From the NCBI RefSeq assembly GCF_000612845.1, contig NZ_CCAT010000039.1, positions 51,184 to 115,183 on the forward strand: a DNA stretch of 64,000 nt. Direction: 5' to 3'. Each line of letters begins with the position of its first letter. Position 1 is the stretch's first letter. The position numbers and the translations under genes were made by a program. Shown in pieces: positions 25,098 to 34,533 of the stretch. Source of the stretch: Clostridium ihumii AP5. GTDB lineage: Bacteria; Bacillota; Clostridia; Clostridiales; Clostridiaceae. The notes under the pieces are model-generated. The model searched no databases. It was given only the letters and a program-made list of their open reading frames with translations, and had not been told where the DNA came from.

Positions 25098-25826
25098 TTA
25101 TTCTTCTACTTTAAAATAAATTTCATTAATCATAAGCTCTATTCTCTCTATTATTTTCTCTGCTACTTTATTTATAATTTTTTCACCTTTTTCTTTCGTA
25201 GCTAAAGTTGCATCTCCGGTTATAGCATCTTTAAAAATAGTTTTTCCTCTATCTTTAAACTTGACAGGATATAATGCTTTATTTGAGTTTTTCGTAGCTT
25301 TATCCATTTGAACTAAACTTTCATCATAATAAAGTATAGCTGAGGTTTCATCTTCTCCTCCATGTCCCTGTCCACTTGTTATAGTAAGTATTTCACTTGA
25401 ATAATCCATCCACCAATTTATATTCATTGCAGTTGCACCAATTCTTACTAACTTTTCACTAGCCAAATTTAAAGCTGTTATATTTCCACCATGACCATTG
25501 AAAAATACTATATTTTTTATACCTTGATTATAAAAACTTTTTCCTATATGATAAACATATTCTGCCATAACATCTGATGGTATATCTATTGTTCCACTAT
25601 ATATTGATAAATCATAACTTTGTCCATAAGGTATTTCTGGTGCAATCCAAATTTTATCACCTATTGATTTATCTATTTTTTCACAAAACACTCTTGGTGA
25701 AAAAATATCTGTTCCTAATGGTAAATGATGACCATGAGCTTCTACAGAGCCTATTGGTATTATAACTGTTTTTATTTTCCCTACCTTTTCATTAAAATCA
25801 TCTGAAGTATAATTTACTATATACAT
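25098..25826 (-). CDS. Creatininase-family metal-dependent amidohydrolase
   Basis: 242 residues of the creatininase / MftE / FAPy-deformylase-like superfamily. Metal ligands are all visible: Glu29-His31 and Asp40 in VEAHGHHLPLGTD, His112 in NGHGGN, and Glu158/160 in GHGGEDETSA. Members open cyclic amides or cleave small amides; specificity differs widely, so creatinine is only one possibility. ATG at 25826 follows AAGGAGATTGTT; an upstream in-frame TTG would put that site inside the gene. It lies about 500 bp downstream of the corrinoid methyltransferase cluster on the same strand, with a repeat between. Confidence 0.83.
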   Translation of the reverse strand: MYIVNYTSDDFNEKVGKIKTVIIPIGSVEAHGHHLPLGTDIFSPRVFCEKIDKSIGDKIWIAPEIPYGQSYDLSIYSGTIDIPSDVMAEYVYHIGKSFYNQGIKNIVFFNGHGGNITALNLASEKLVRIGATAMNINWWMDYSSEILTITSGQGHGGEDETSAILYYDESLVQMDKATKNSNKALYPVKFKDRGKTIFKDAITGDATLATKEKGEKIINKVAEKIIERIELMINEIYFKVEE

Positions 25827-26000
25827 AACAATCTCCTTACACAATTCAAAATTTAAAATGTATTTATCTTATTTAAATTCTACTTTGCTCATAATATCCC
25901 TCTTAAAATTTTAAGAAAGAACTATTTTTCAATGGTTTGTATAAACTTAAATCATTGATTGCATCTTATATTATTTCTTAAACTCATTATTTTTACAAAA

Positions 26001-26340
26001 ATAAAACCTCATCTACAAAGTAACATTTTTCTTGTAGGTGAAGTTTCAATCTTGGTATGAATATAGGGTTGAAATTTTAAATAATAACTTTATCAAATGA
26101 TAATTTTGCAATTACAAGTTATTCCCATTTTTATATTTAGAACCAATTAAAAAGTAAGAGTGAAGAGTGAAAAGTTATGGTAGCTAATACTCACTTTGTT
26201 CCTAATATCTAAAAATAGAAATACCTAAAAACTACGTTTTTATATTGTTTTAAACTAATTTACTATGTAAGTTAAATAATAAAAAAACTTTTTTCTTTCA
26301 TCAATAAACAGGAATTATTTAAATAATTTAATTTAGCAAG
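26001..26340. repeat. Non-coding repeat block, AAGGTTGAAACC and TTCCAAGTT families
   Basis: 26001-26053 is a diverged AAAACCTCATCTAC...GTAGGTGAAGTTT hairpin. 26064-26340 shares long stretches with 1130-1320 and 32490-32700 (CATTTTTATATTTAGAACC, TAAAAACTACGTTTTTATAT) and ends with ATCAATAAACAGGAATTATT, the inner palindrome end seen at 32890. This fills most of the gap 25845-26349; no gene. Confidence 0.6.
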
Positions 26341-26349
26341 CAGTTTATT

Positions 26350-27207
26350 TTAAAGCTCCATAACTATTATTTTGTTGTCAGCTTTCTTTAATGATGTTCT
26401 TTTTACACACCAATGTCCTAAAACTTTTGACTTATCACTTTTTAAAAATGTTTTTAAAGCTTCTCCATAGGTATCCTCCGCTACTTCTACTTCATTAAAC
26501 CTAGCCATATTAGTTTCTTCTAGTGATGTAGATGTTCTGCCACAAAGATGTAATATTACATTGCTTTTTTCAAGTTCTTCATTAAGCTCATTTACTATTT
26601 CCAATGTTAATTTACCGCTTAGTTCTTTATAAACTTTTGGTCCAACTATATCTATATTTCCTACAGGATCCGCATAGGAAATTATTTTTGCGCCTCTTTT
26701 TATTCCTTCTTTTATGTACATTATAAGATTTCTCTTTATTAACTCCATAAATTTGATTATTTCTTCTTTGTTTTTTCTATATGATTTATAAAATAATGAA
26801 CTGTCCATTAAAGAAGTGGCTATTGTCATAGGCCCCTCTACCATAAGTACAACATCTTCACCTTTTAAACTTAAAAACTCAATTGAATTTAAGACCTCTG
26901 ATATTCTCCCACTATTAAAATCTATATCTGTTATTTTGCTTAATTCATCTATATTTTTAATAAAATAATCTGAAACTCTAGAAGTATTATTTTCATCAGC
27001 AAGCTTTATAATGGCACCTAAAGCTTCTGATTCTACTGTATTACAAAATGGTACTCTACACCATGTATCATTTTTAAGTAATTCTATTTCCTTGGAAATT
27101 TCTCCCATAAAATTTCCGCATGTATTTATTCTTTTATAAAAATCTTTATATCTAGATGATACTTCTACAGGAATATCTACAGAATTATCATTTGCACATT
27201 TAAACAT
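26350..27207 (-). CDS. Short UroD/MtaA-family methyltransferase-like protein
   Basis: 285 residues related to the MtaA/CmuA branch of the uroporphyrinogen decarboxylase fold. Shared landmarks are the VPFCNTVESEALG segment, the GPMTIATSLMD loop, and VILHLCGRT with the His-x-Cys zinc pair. A candidate third ligand is Cys in LGHWCVKR near the end. It is 50-70 residues shorter than its two paralogues in this cluster, mainly at the N-terminus. It may be the methyl-acceptor or substrate-specific enzyme of the corrinoid system. Start ATG follows GGTGAGAAA. Separated from the activator gene by a 434-bp repeat-containing gap. Confidence 0.72.
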   Translation of the reverse strand: MFKCANDNSVDIPVEVSSRYKDFYKRINTCGNFMGEISKEIELLKNDTWCRVPFCNTVESEALGAIIKLADENNTSRVSDYFIKNIDELSKITDIDFNSGRISEVLNSIEFLSLKGEDVVLMVEGPMTIATSLMDSSLFYKSYRKNKEEIIKFMELIKRNLIMYIKEGIKRGAKIISYADPVGNIDIVGPKVYKELSGKLTLEIVNELNEELEKSNVILHLCGRTSTSLEETNMARFNEVEVAEDTYGEALKTFLKSDKSKVLGHWCVKRTSLKKADNKIIVMEL

Positions 27208-27389
27208 TTTCTCACCATTCCTTTTTAAATTTTTATAAAAATCTCGCTCTTCAAATCACTAAATAAAAAATTTACAATTTAGTGACTATTTTTTATATTA
27301 ATTATGCTTTATATTAATAGTAAAGAGTTAAATATATTTCTATTTATCTATTTGAAATTCTAATAGATATAAATTAATTTACAGTCCCT

Positions 27390-27530
27390 TCAATTCTAAT
27401 ATAGTGAAAATGACTTCGAGCTAGTCTCACTCTTGAGGGTATAAAAGTTTTTGAATTAGTAATTTAAAATATAACTTTGAAACCCTATTTAGAAAGACAA
27501 GCGTATATTTTAAGCTTGTCTCATAGTATC
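27390..27530. repeat. Partial TTCCAAGTT-family repeat and hairpin
   Basis: 27395-27490 has CGAGCTAGTCTCACTCTTGAG shared with 14117-14140 (quoted ends differ) and finishes ACTTTGAAACCCTATTT, a decayed terminal repeat. 27495-27520 is a GACAAGC...GCTTGTC hairpin. The rest of the gap 27208-27641 shows no gene. Confidence 0.5.
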
Positions 27531-27641
27531 ACTTTTAGATTGTATAAATATTAATTTGCAATTTTGTCGTCCCATAAAACTTTTTAAACTTTATTATATC
27601 TTTATATTAATAGAAATATTTTAACTCTTTATTTTCATATT

Positions 27642-29369
27642 TTAAAAATTTAATTCTTTTATAAAGTGTTCTTGAAATTCACTACTTGTAGACAATTCTA
27701 AAACACTCATATTTTCTTTAAGTGTTGTCATTTCTTTAAACATATCTTTATTTAAAATAGCTATTCTAGCACCTTCTAATGATGTATTTCCTAGGAATTT
27801 TATTTTTCCTTTAAATCCTTTTGGTATTAATCCTATATTTTTTATACTTTCACCATTAACATGATATCCAAAGGCTCCAGCTATATAAGCATCTTCTACA
27901 TCTTCTATATTTAAATTTATCTCTTTTAAAAGCATAGTTATTCCTGCTGCTATTGCACCTTTTGCAAGCTGTATTTGTCTAATATCTTTTTGTGAAATAT
28001 AGATGTTTTCAGTTATATAAAATTTCTTATCTACTATTTTATCCTTTATAATTTCTGGTAATTCTTTATTGAATCTACCACTTTTTAATACAATTTTAGA
28101 TTTTACAAGTGCTGATGCTAAATCTAAAAGACCACTACCGCAAATTCCTAAAGGTTCACAATCTCCAATTACACCATAATTAATATTATAATCATCATCT
28201 ATACTAAAGCTTTCTATTGCACCTTCTTGTGCTCTACATCCACAACTTATATTCATACCTTCTAATGCTGGCCCTGCTGCTGTTGATGTAGCCATAATTT
28301 TATTATTATTTATAGCAACAATCTCTCCATTTGTTCCTATATCTATAAATATTCCAGATTTAGATTCTTTATTAAATCCACTTGCAATAACACCTGCTAC
28401 AATATCTGCTCCAACATAAGATGATGCATTAGGTAATAAAAGAATATTTCCTTGGCTATTTATATTAATTTCTAATTCACAAGGCTTTACATTCATTCCA
28501 TCTAAAAATATAGGTCTATATGGCGCTTTTGCCAAATTTACTGGACTTATACCTAATAATAAATGTAACATTGTAGTGTTTCCTGCAATACAAATAGAAT
28601 AAACTTCATCACTATTTCCATAGTCTATTAAAAGTTCTTTTACTAATCTATTTATTTCTTCACAAATAACTCTTTTTAAGTCATACACTCCATTAGTATT
28701 TTCCATACAATAAGTTATTCTTGTTAAAACATCTCCTCCAAATTCTGTTTGTGGATTTAAAGATGATATTTTATTTAAAATAGCTCCATCTTCTAAATTT
28801 ATTAAATAACTAGATATACCAGTTGTACCTATATCAATAGCCACTGCAAAAATTTTTTCTATTTTTTCTTTTATATCTATTATTAAATTTCCTTTTGTTA
28901 CAATTTCAAAACTACTTTTATTGTTTAATTCTAAATTAGATAAATTGTCATATAGTTTTATTGATGATATTTCTTTTTCTATATTCTCTATAAATGGTTT
29001 AGAACTTTTTAAATCAAAAATTTCTACAGTTTCCTTTTTTATTTCTGGTAATAACTCTGTGTCTATAGAATAACCTCTATTTATAGTTTTAAGTTTTTCA
29101 TTTTTATTTATAAATTCAACTTGTACATCACCAGTTACTTTTGCCATACATGCAAGTCTTTCATTTTTTTCTATGTTTATAAATGGTAACTCATTTTCCT
29201 CTACTTTAGTTAAATCTCCAATTGCAATAACTTTACATTTTCCACAAATACCAATAGCATTACATGGTGTTTCAAGTTTTAAATTATTTTCTCTAATACA
29301 TTCTAAAAGAGTTGAACCTATTTCACAATTTGCATAAAGATTTTTATCTTTAAAATATACCTTTGGCAT
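27642..29369 (-). CDS. RACo-type reductive activator of corrinoid protein
   Basis: 575 residues. The N-terminal 2Fe-2S ferredoxin-like domain has Cys36, Cys42, Cys45 and Cys74 in the plant-type C-x5-C-x2-C...C pattern. A linker and middle domain follow, then an ASKHA ATPase-like C-terminal part (VAIDIGTTGISSYLI near 190, GIFIDIGTNGEI near 345, AGAFGYHVNG near 490). Such proteins use ATP to re-reduce Co(II) of a corrinoid protein to Co(I) after accidental oxidation. The ATG shares one base with the preceding stop (TAATG). It supports an O- or N-demethylation role for the cluster. Confidence 0.87.
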   Translation of the reverse strand: MPKVYFKDKNLYANCEIGSTLLECIRENNLKLETPCNAIGICGKCKVIAIGDLTKVEENELPFINIEKNERLACMAKVTGDVQVEFINKNEKLKTINRGYSIDTELLPEIKKETVEIFDLKSSKPFIENIEKEISSIKLYDNLSNLELNNKSSFEIVTKGNLIIDIKEKIEKIFAVAIDIGTTGISSYLINLEDGAILNKISSLNPQTEFGGDVLTRITYCMENTNGVYDLKRVICEEINRLVKELLIDYGNSDEVYSICIAGNTTMLHLLLGISPVNLAKAPYRPIFLDGMNVKPCELEININSQGNILLLPNASSYVGADIVAGVIASGFNKESKSGIFIDIGTNGEIVAINNNKIMATSTAAGPALEGMNISCGCRAQEGAIESFSIDDDYNINYGVIGDCEPLGICGSGLLDLASALVKSKIVLKSGRFNKELPEIIKDKIVDKKFYITENIYISQKDIRQIQLAKGAIAAGITMLLKEINLNIEDVEDAYIAGAFGYHVNGESIKNIGLIPKGFKGKIKFLGNTSLEGARIAILNKDMFKEMTTLKENMSVLELSTSSEFQEHFIKELNF

Positions 29370-30370
29370 TAATTACTTCTTCCCTTCACATAACTTGTCA
29401 TTATTTTCAAGTTTTCTTTTGGTGTAGCCATGCTAAGACCACAAGCTGGTGAAACTATATTTACACCTGATGCAATGCAATTTTCTGTTACTCTTATAAT
29501 TCTTTCTTTATCTCCTTGATGTAAAAGTTGAGTGCTTACATTTCCCATAAGATTATTCTTTATCTTTAACCTAGCATCTCTCATATTCACTCTTGAATCA
29601 AAACTTACTGCATCTATATTCAAATCATCTAAGCTTTCTATAATGTTTTTAGAATCACCACAAATATGAATTATAACTGGCGTATTAACCTTATGCATTT
29701 CATCTAAAAACTTTCTATACATTGGATATGCAAATTTTTCAAAGTTTTTCTTTCCAAGTATTTCACCTGTAGCTGTTGGGTCTGATATTGCTATAACATC
29801 TGCTCCTGCTTTAATCATTTCTTTTGCATAATCTATAGAATACTCATTTACATACTCTATAAATTTATAAGCAAGTTCAGGTTCTCTTCTAAACATTTTT
29901 ATTAATTTTAATGGATCTACTATTGATGTGGCAGTACTTATTGGTCCTGTTATATTTCCTATTACAGGTACATTATCATTTTTTAATTTTTTAATTGCTT
30001 CTATAACTACAGGCATTCTCTTATCCATTAATGGCTTTATATTATAAGATTTTATAATTTCTTCCAATTCATTTTCATTATATTTTGTTACTCTTGGTTC
30101 TACTGTCTTATCGCCAAAACTTAATTCTATTCCTAAAGGTTCTGCTTCAACTGTCATACAAAACGGAACTCCATAATTTTCAAATCCAATTTCCTCATTT
30201 ACAAGTTTAGCTGCTTTTACCATTGAATCACAGTCACAATTATGATTCTTATCTATATTTAATAGTATGTCTGTAACAGCTGCATTCATCATGCCACCTG
30301 GACATATAACTGGTGGTCTATCCACCTCTTCATTTCTTAAAACTTTTAATAATCTTTCTTTTTCATTCAT
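29369..30370 (-). CDS. MtaA/CmuA-family corrinoid methyltransferase
   Basis: 333 residues of the UroD-fold methyltransferase family. Landmarks are the N-terminal PPVICPGGMMN, GPISTATSIVDP loop, ISDPTATGEIL, and zinc site VIIHICGD with a C-terminal Cys in VSPACGLSMATP. In this family the zinc activates a thiol or binds the methylated substrate, passing the methyl group to or from the corrinoid protein. The second ATG (30370) is chosen because GAGG lies 8 bp upstream. Translationally coupled to the activator gene. Confidence 0.83.
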   Translation of the reverse strand: MNEKERLLKVLRNEEVDRPPVICPGGMMNAAVTDILLNIDKNHNCDCDSMVKAAKLVNEEIGFENYGVPFCMTVEAEPLGIELSFGDKTVEPRVTKYNENELEEIIKSYNIKPLMDKRMPVVIEAIKKLKNDNVPVIGNITGPISTATSIVDPLKLIKMFRREPELAYKFIEYVNEYSIDYAKEMIKAGADVIAISDPTATGEILGKKNFEKFAYPMYRKFLDEMHKVNTPVIIHICGDSKNIIESLDDLNIDAVSFDSRVNMRDARLKIKNNLMGNVSTQLLHQGDKERIIRVTENCIASGVNIVSPACGLSMATPKENLKIMTSYVKGRSN

Positions 30371-30398
30371 AACTAAAACCTCATTCATAATAACAGAT

Positions 30399-30428
30399 AT
30401 ACCAGTCCAAAATTTTATGAACTGGTAT
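30399..30428. other. Intercistronic hairpin in the methyltransferase operon
   Basis: ATACCAGT (30399 on) pairs with ACTGGTAT (to 30428). It lacks a U-run, so it is more likely a processing or stability hairpin than a terminator. Confidence 0.45.
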
Positions 30429-30473
30429 GAATCATGTTTATAATTTTATATCTATTTAAATTTGTATAGGAAT

Positions 30474-31550
30474 CTATAATTCATTTATATTTATTGGATA
30501 TCTTCCATATAGTCTTGCAGCATCCATTAAAGCCTCTATATTTTCTAGCTTAGTTCCTGCCGGAATTTGACAACCAGTTCTTAATATATATCCTTTTGGA
30601 CTTCCATATCCTCTTTTTATACATTCTTTAGCTTCTCTCATTATATCTTCTCTTGTTCCATTTTTTATTGTTTCTACTGGTTTTACATTTCCAGATATAA
30701 GCATTTTATTTCCTAATATTTTTTTAGCCTCTTCTACATCTTCAATATTATCTATACTTATAGATGTTATACCAGCTTCTGCTACCAATTCCCATATCTC
30801 TTTACTTTTTCCGCATATATGAATACCCATACCAACGCCAGTAAGACTTCTAACTTTATCTACACATTTTTTAACATACGGCATTGAGAACTCCCTATAC
30901 TGTTTTACACTTAATAAACTAGTAGATGACACTGGATCTGACATTGAAAATCCAACACCTAAGTTTGAAGCTGCTTCTATAATTTTTATATTGCATTCAG
31001 TAACTAAATTTAAAAGTGTATGTAACTTTTCTGGATTTTTTATCATTGCTCTTAAAAGCTTATCTGTTCCAATAACTGCTGATGCTGCACTTAATGGTCC
31101 AGCTACATTACATCCAACACCGACAACATGTCCAAGTTTTTTTTGAATTTTTTCTAATGCTTCTAAACAAACTGGGATTTTTCCATCTTTATGTGGATTT
31201 ATAACATCTAAATTATCTACATCTTTTATATCTTTTAAAACTGGCTCTTCTACATATGAAATACTATTTTTAGGAAAAGCTATTTTACTTCCTAGTGCTT
31301 CTCCTACCCCTCTTAATGTAGTATTTACACCTACTGAATCATGCCCTAATTTTTCAAATAGGAACTCTTCAAGATTTGCCATATTGTCAGCAGATCTATA
31401 ATACTCATCTATATTTATACCTATAAGTGGTGCCATTGAATCACCCATATGTGGCATACATGGTATTCTGTCAAACTCTAGCCCTTTTGAAAAAGCTATC
31501 ATTCTTTCCTTTGGAGTCATTTCATCCTTTTTTATTACAGTTGTATCCAT
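30474..31550 (-). CDS. MtaA/CmuA-family corrinoid methyltransferase
   Basis: 358-residue paralogue with an N-terminal TPKERMIAFSKG segment, IPCMPHMGDSMAP, the GPLSAASAVIG loop, SDPVSSTSLLS, zinc pair GIHICGKS and C-terminal LRTGCQIPAGT. Its N-terminal extension and substrate-loop residues differ from the 333-residue enzyme, so the two probably work at different steps: one taking methyl from the substrate, the other passing it to a pterin or thiol. Start ATG follows GGGGGAG. Located directly after the corrinoid protein gene. Confidence 0.83.
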   Translation of the reverse strand: MDTTVIKKDEMTPKERMIAFSKGLEFDRIPCMPHMGDSMAPLIGINIDEYYRSADNMANLEEFLFEKLGHDSVGVNTTLRGVGEALGSKIAFPKNSISYVEEPVLKDIKDVDNLDVINPHKDGKIPVCLEALEKIQKKLGHVVGVGCNVAGPLSAASAVIGTDKLLRAMIKNPEKLHTLLNLVTECNIKIIEAASNLGVGFSMSDPVSSTSLLSVKQYREFSMPYVKKCVDKVRSLTGVGMGIHICGKSKEIWELVAEAGITSISIDNIEDVEEAKKILGNKMLISGNVKPVETIKNGTREDIMREAKECIKRGYGSPKGYILRTGCQIPAGTKLENIEALMDAARLYGRYPININEL

Positions 31551-31582
31551 TTTAACTCCCCCGAGTTTCCCTACAAGTTATT

Positions 31583-32227
31583 TTACATTGAATAAACTTC
31601 TTTTACTCTTCTAACAGCTTCATTAGCATCTGTTGTATATATATCTGCACCTATATCATTTGCAAACTTTTGTGATACTGGGCCTCCACCTATCATAACT
31701 TTAAATTTTTCTCTTATATTCTTTTCATTTAATTTATCTATAACAGTTTTCATTCCTGGCATAGTTGTTGTCATAAGTGTTGACATACAAATTAAATTTG
31801 CATCTTTTTCTTCTGCTTCTTCAACAAATTTCTCTAAAGGTACATCTCTTCCTAAATCATAAACAGTAAATCCTGCTGCTTCCATCATAACCTTTACAAG
31901 GTTTTTACCAATATCATGAGTATCACCCTCAACAACACCAATAACAATTTTTAATGGATTTTCTATTATACCTCTATCTAAGTGTGGTTTTAAAATATCT
32001 AATCCTTCATTCATAGCATCAGAACATATTAAAACTTCTGGAAGGAAATATTCTTCTTCTTCATAAAGTTTTCCTACTCTATCCATTCCTTTAATTAATC
32101 CACAATTTATAGTCTCATATGCTGGTATTCCCATTTGTAATGATTGTTCACATAATTCCTTTGTTAAATCTTCTTCCATATCAACTACTGCATCACTTAT
32201 ATTTTGAAATAATTCTTTTTTGTCCAT
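31583..32227 (-). CDS. Methyl-carrying corrinoid (B12-binding) protein
   Basis: 214 residues: helical cap domain (1-90) then a Rossmann B12-binding domain with the cobalt-ligating motif GDTHDIGKNL (Asp102, His104, Gly107), followed by GFTVYDLGRDVP and the SxL...GG pattern (CMSTLMTTT, MIGGGP). It is the methyl shuttle of the system, close in length to MtaC/MtmC/MtbC-like proteins. First gene of the operon; ATG after GGAGGTAAATAAA. No cobalamin riboswitch is recognisable upstream. Confidence 0.9.
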   Translation of the reverse strand: MDKKELFQNISDAVVDMEEDLTKELCEQSLQMGIPAYETINCGLIKGMDRVGKLYEEEEYFLPEVLICSDAMNEGLDILKPHLDRGIIENPLKIVIGVVEGDTHDIGKNLVKVMMEAAGFTVYDLGRDVPLEKFVEEAEEKDANLICMSTLMTTTMPGMKTVIDKLNEKNIREKFKVMIGGGPVSQKFANDIGADIYTTDANEAVRRVKEVYSM

Positions 32228-32466
32228 TTTATTTACCTCCGAAATTAAAATAATAAATATTATTTATATAAATTTATATAATGCTGTCTTTTTTTGTAAA
32301 TCACTATATATATTTTATGTGATTTATCTTATTATATTGTAAAATCTTTTATAAAATTTTACCAATAGATAAAAACTATAGAAGTTTTACTATCTATTTG
32401 ATATTTAAATTTTATTTGTTACATTTATATAATAAATACATTTTTTTAAGTGTATATTGATGAATA
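32228..32466 (-). other. Leader region of the corrinoid operon
   Basis: AT-rich leader with several minus-strand hairpins, e.g. AATAGATAGTAAAACT pairing with AGTTTTTATCTATT (32365-32400) and AAATCAC...GTGATTT (32300-32333). A TTATATAAT-like -10 lies near 32440. None matches a riboswitch I know. Regulation of the operon is therefore open. Confidence 0.35.
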
Positions 32467-32836
32467 CTATAGGGTTCCAAGTTTGAATTTTAAATAACAT
32501 CTTTATCAAATGATATTATTAAGCTTACAGTTTATTTCTATTTTTATATTTGGAACCAAGTAAGAGTTAAGAGTGAAAAGTGAAAAGTTATGGTAGATAT
32601 TACTCACTTCGTTCCTAATATCTAAAAATAGAAATGCTTAAAAACTACGTTTTTATATTGTTTTCAATTAATTTGCTTAGTAAATTTAATAAAAAATCAT
32701 TCTTTAAAATTGAAAATAGAATTTTTACATTAACTGTAAGATGTCAATTGTCAATTTTTTTAATATAAATATATAGATTAATAATTAGAGTTAAAGTTCT
32801 CAACTGAAACATGAGTAACTTGGATTGCTATATAGG
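32467..32836. repeat. Long TTCCAAGTT-TIR repeat (same subtype as 1101-1460)
   Basis: About 370 bp from CTATAGGGTTCCAAGTTTG to AACTTGGATTGCTATATA. Inner inverted pair ATTTCTATTTTTATATTTGG / CCTAATATCTAAAAATAGAAAT (parts) surrounds AAGTGAAAAGTTATGG. No coding content. Its right end overlaps the left end of the next element by about 8 bp (CTATATA). Confidence 0.75.
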
Positions 32837-33179
32837 GTTCCAAGTTCAAATTCAAAATAACATCTTTATCAATTGAAAAACTTTTTCTATTTCATCAAGA
32901 AACAGGAATTATTTAAATTAGTATTTCTTTAAAAATTGATTTAGAAAATCTTATTAATTTGTTTTTTATTTTCAAGACCTGAACCCAAGGACGGGTTCAG
33001 CGACTGCCTAAACAGGACGTCGATTCAGCCGTTTAGTCTTGGAAATAAAATGGCAAATTCATTAGAGTTTCTTTGAGATTTTTATGAATAACGTTTTGAA
33101 TAATTCCTGTTTCTTGGAATACTACTATTCTCATTTATTATTTGAATAATTTCATTTTTCAACTTGGAACCCTATATAA
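32829..33179. repeat. Palindromic TTCCAAGTT-TIR element with GC-rich branched core
   Basis: About 350 bp with ends TATATAGGGTTCCAAGTTC / AACTTGGAACCCTATATA. Inside are arms CAAGAAACAGGAATTATT / AATAATTCCTGTTTCTTGG. At the centre a G+C-rich core (32973-33041) can fold as stem CAAGAC/GTCTTG, hairpin CTGAACCC-AAGGAC-GGGTTCAG (32979-33000) and a second hairpin CTAAAC...GTTTAG (33008-33036). The whole is one long imperfect palindrome. The core is conserved in 38949-39461. Non-coding. Confidence 0.78.
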
Positions 33180-33250
33180 GGTATTTGCTTTTTATGTGCT
33201 TGAATAATTGGAGTTTTAAATAGGAAATCATTTAAATGTTAATTAAAAAT

Positions 33251-33289
33251 AAAAAAGATGACTTCTCTTTATTGATAGTCATCTTTTTT
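33251..33289 (-). terminator. Terminator of the alpha/beta hydrolase gene
   Basis: AAAAAGATGACT (33252 on) pairs with AGTCATCTTTTTTT (33278-33290), immediately after the stop codon on the minus strand. Confidence 0.8.
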
Positions 33290-33291
33290 TA

Positions 33292-34197
33292 CTAACGCAA
33301 CACATTTTTTATAAAGTTCTTAACAGTTTTTTTATATTCTTCTTCATTAACATCATAAGAACACACATGGTTTGCACCTTCAACTATATAAATTTCATTT
33401 TTATTTCCTTTTTTAGCATTATACATTTCTTTGCTCATCCATACTGGTACTGTAATATCTTTTGTTCCATGAATAAATAATGTTGGAATTTCACTATTTT
33501 TAATGTCATCAATTGGTGATACATCATTCATTGAAAACTTACATTTTATTTTAAAAACTAAGTTTAATATTGGATAGAATGGTGCAAATGGAACCTTACT
33601 CATTTTAAATTTATATTTTAATAATTCTTTTCCATTAGAGTACCCACAATCCGCAACTATAAAGTTTATTTTATCATGATGCTTTCCACCATACATTAAA
33701 ACTGTTGCAGCACCCATTGATTGTCCATGCAATCCTATTGTAATGTCATCTCCAAATTTTACCTTTATTAAATCTACCCATTTATCTAAATCTTTTTGTT
33801 CCAATATACCATAAGTTGGATATGATCCCCCACTATCTCCATGTGCTCTTACATCTATAAGTAATACATTAAATCCTTCTGACTTAAATATATTTAAAAA
33901 TTGTAGAGACATATAATGATTCCCTGTATATCCATGAGATATTATAATAAACTTCTTACTTTTTGGAAAAAAATCAAGATAATACCCCTTTAGTTTACAT
34001 CCATCATCACTTTCTATTTCTAAATTTTCAAATTCTAAAAAATCATATTCTCTAATGTCATATATTCCTCTTTTAGTTAAAAGATTCATTGATTCTTCTT
34101 TATTCTTTTTATGACTATTAATACATTGATTAAATGCAAACCTAACTACATACCAATATATTAAAATTATAGATAAAACTAGTACTAATGCAATCAT
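33292..34197 (-). CDS. Membrane-anchored alpha/beta hydrolase (lysophospholipase-like)
   Basis: 301 residues. An N-terminal hydrophobic segment (about 2-22) anchors it. The hydrolase domain has HGYTGNHY (88-95, oxyanion side), nucleophile elbow HGQSMG with Ser150, an acid in HGTKDITVP, and His in EGANHVCSY: a complete triad. Similar proteins are serine esterases, acylaminoacyl-peptidase-like or monoacylglycerol lipases. Substrate unknown. Start ATG follows GGAGGAATTTAAACACT. Monocistronic with its own terminator. Confidence 0.82.
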   Translation of the reverse strand: MIALVLVLSIILIYWYVVRFAFNQCINSHKKNKEESMNLLTKRGIYDIREYDFLEFENLEIESDDGCKLKGYYLDFFPKSKKFIIISHGYTGNHYMSLQFLNIFKSEGFNVLLIDVRAHGDSGGSYPTYGILEQKDLDKWVDLIKVKFGDDITIGLHGQSMGAATVLMYGGKHHDKINFIVADCGYSNGKELLKYKFKMSKVPFAPFYPILNLVFKIKCKFSMNDVSPIDDIKNSEIPTLFIHGTKDITVPVWMSKEMYNAKKGNKNEIYIVEGANHVCSYDVNEEEYKKTVKNFIKNVLR

Positions 34198-34533
34198 AGT
34201 GTTTAAATTCCTCCGTGTAATAATATAATTAATTTTAACTTATTTAAATATTAATGTATAGTATTGAAAAGTATACTACATTTTAATTTTCTATCCAAAT
34301 CAAAAATTGCCAAAACTGAAGTCTTATCTACAAAACAAAAAAATATTAACCCCTTACCTAAAAAGAAATAAAAGTTTAAGAATTCAACTACAACTAGAGA
34401 AAATACTAAAACCTCAATTGATAAACTATTACATTTTAATAAACTGTATTGATAATAATATGAATATTTTTCTATATGAAACTTAATACTAAAGTTAATT
34501 AAATTTATAATTATTTTTGAAAGGACATTGTCT
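34198..34533. other. Divergent intergenic region
   Basis: 336 bp between divergent genes. A possible plus-strand promoter is TTGATA (34450 on) with TATATG about 18 bp later. No hairpin, repeat family or gene is evident. Confidence 0.3.

Noticed and set aside
32228..32466. Cobalamin riboswitch before the corrinoid operon
   Set aside because: No B12-box or matching core could be found in the leader.
32973..33041. Group I intron or IStron core
   Set aside because: The stretch GGGTTCAGCGACTGC and the pairing GACT...AGTC recall the R and S elements, but P/Q elements and a matching exon boundary are not visible. The whole is explained as a palindrome, so I do not claim an intron.
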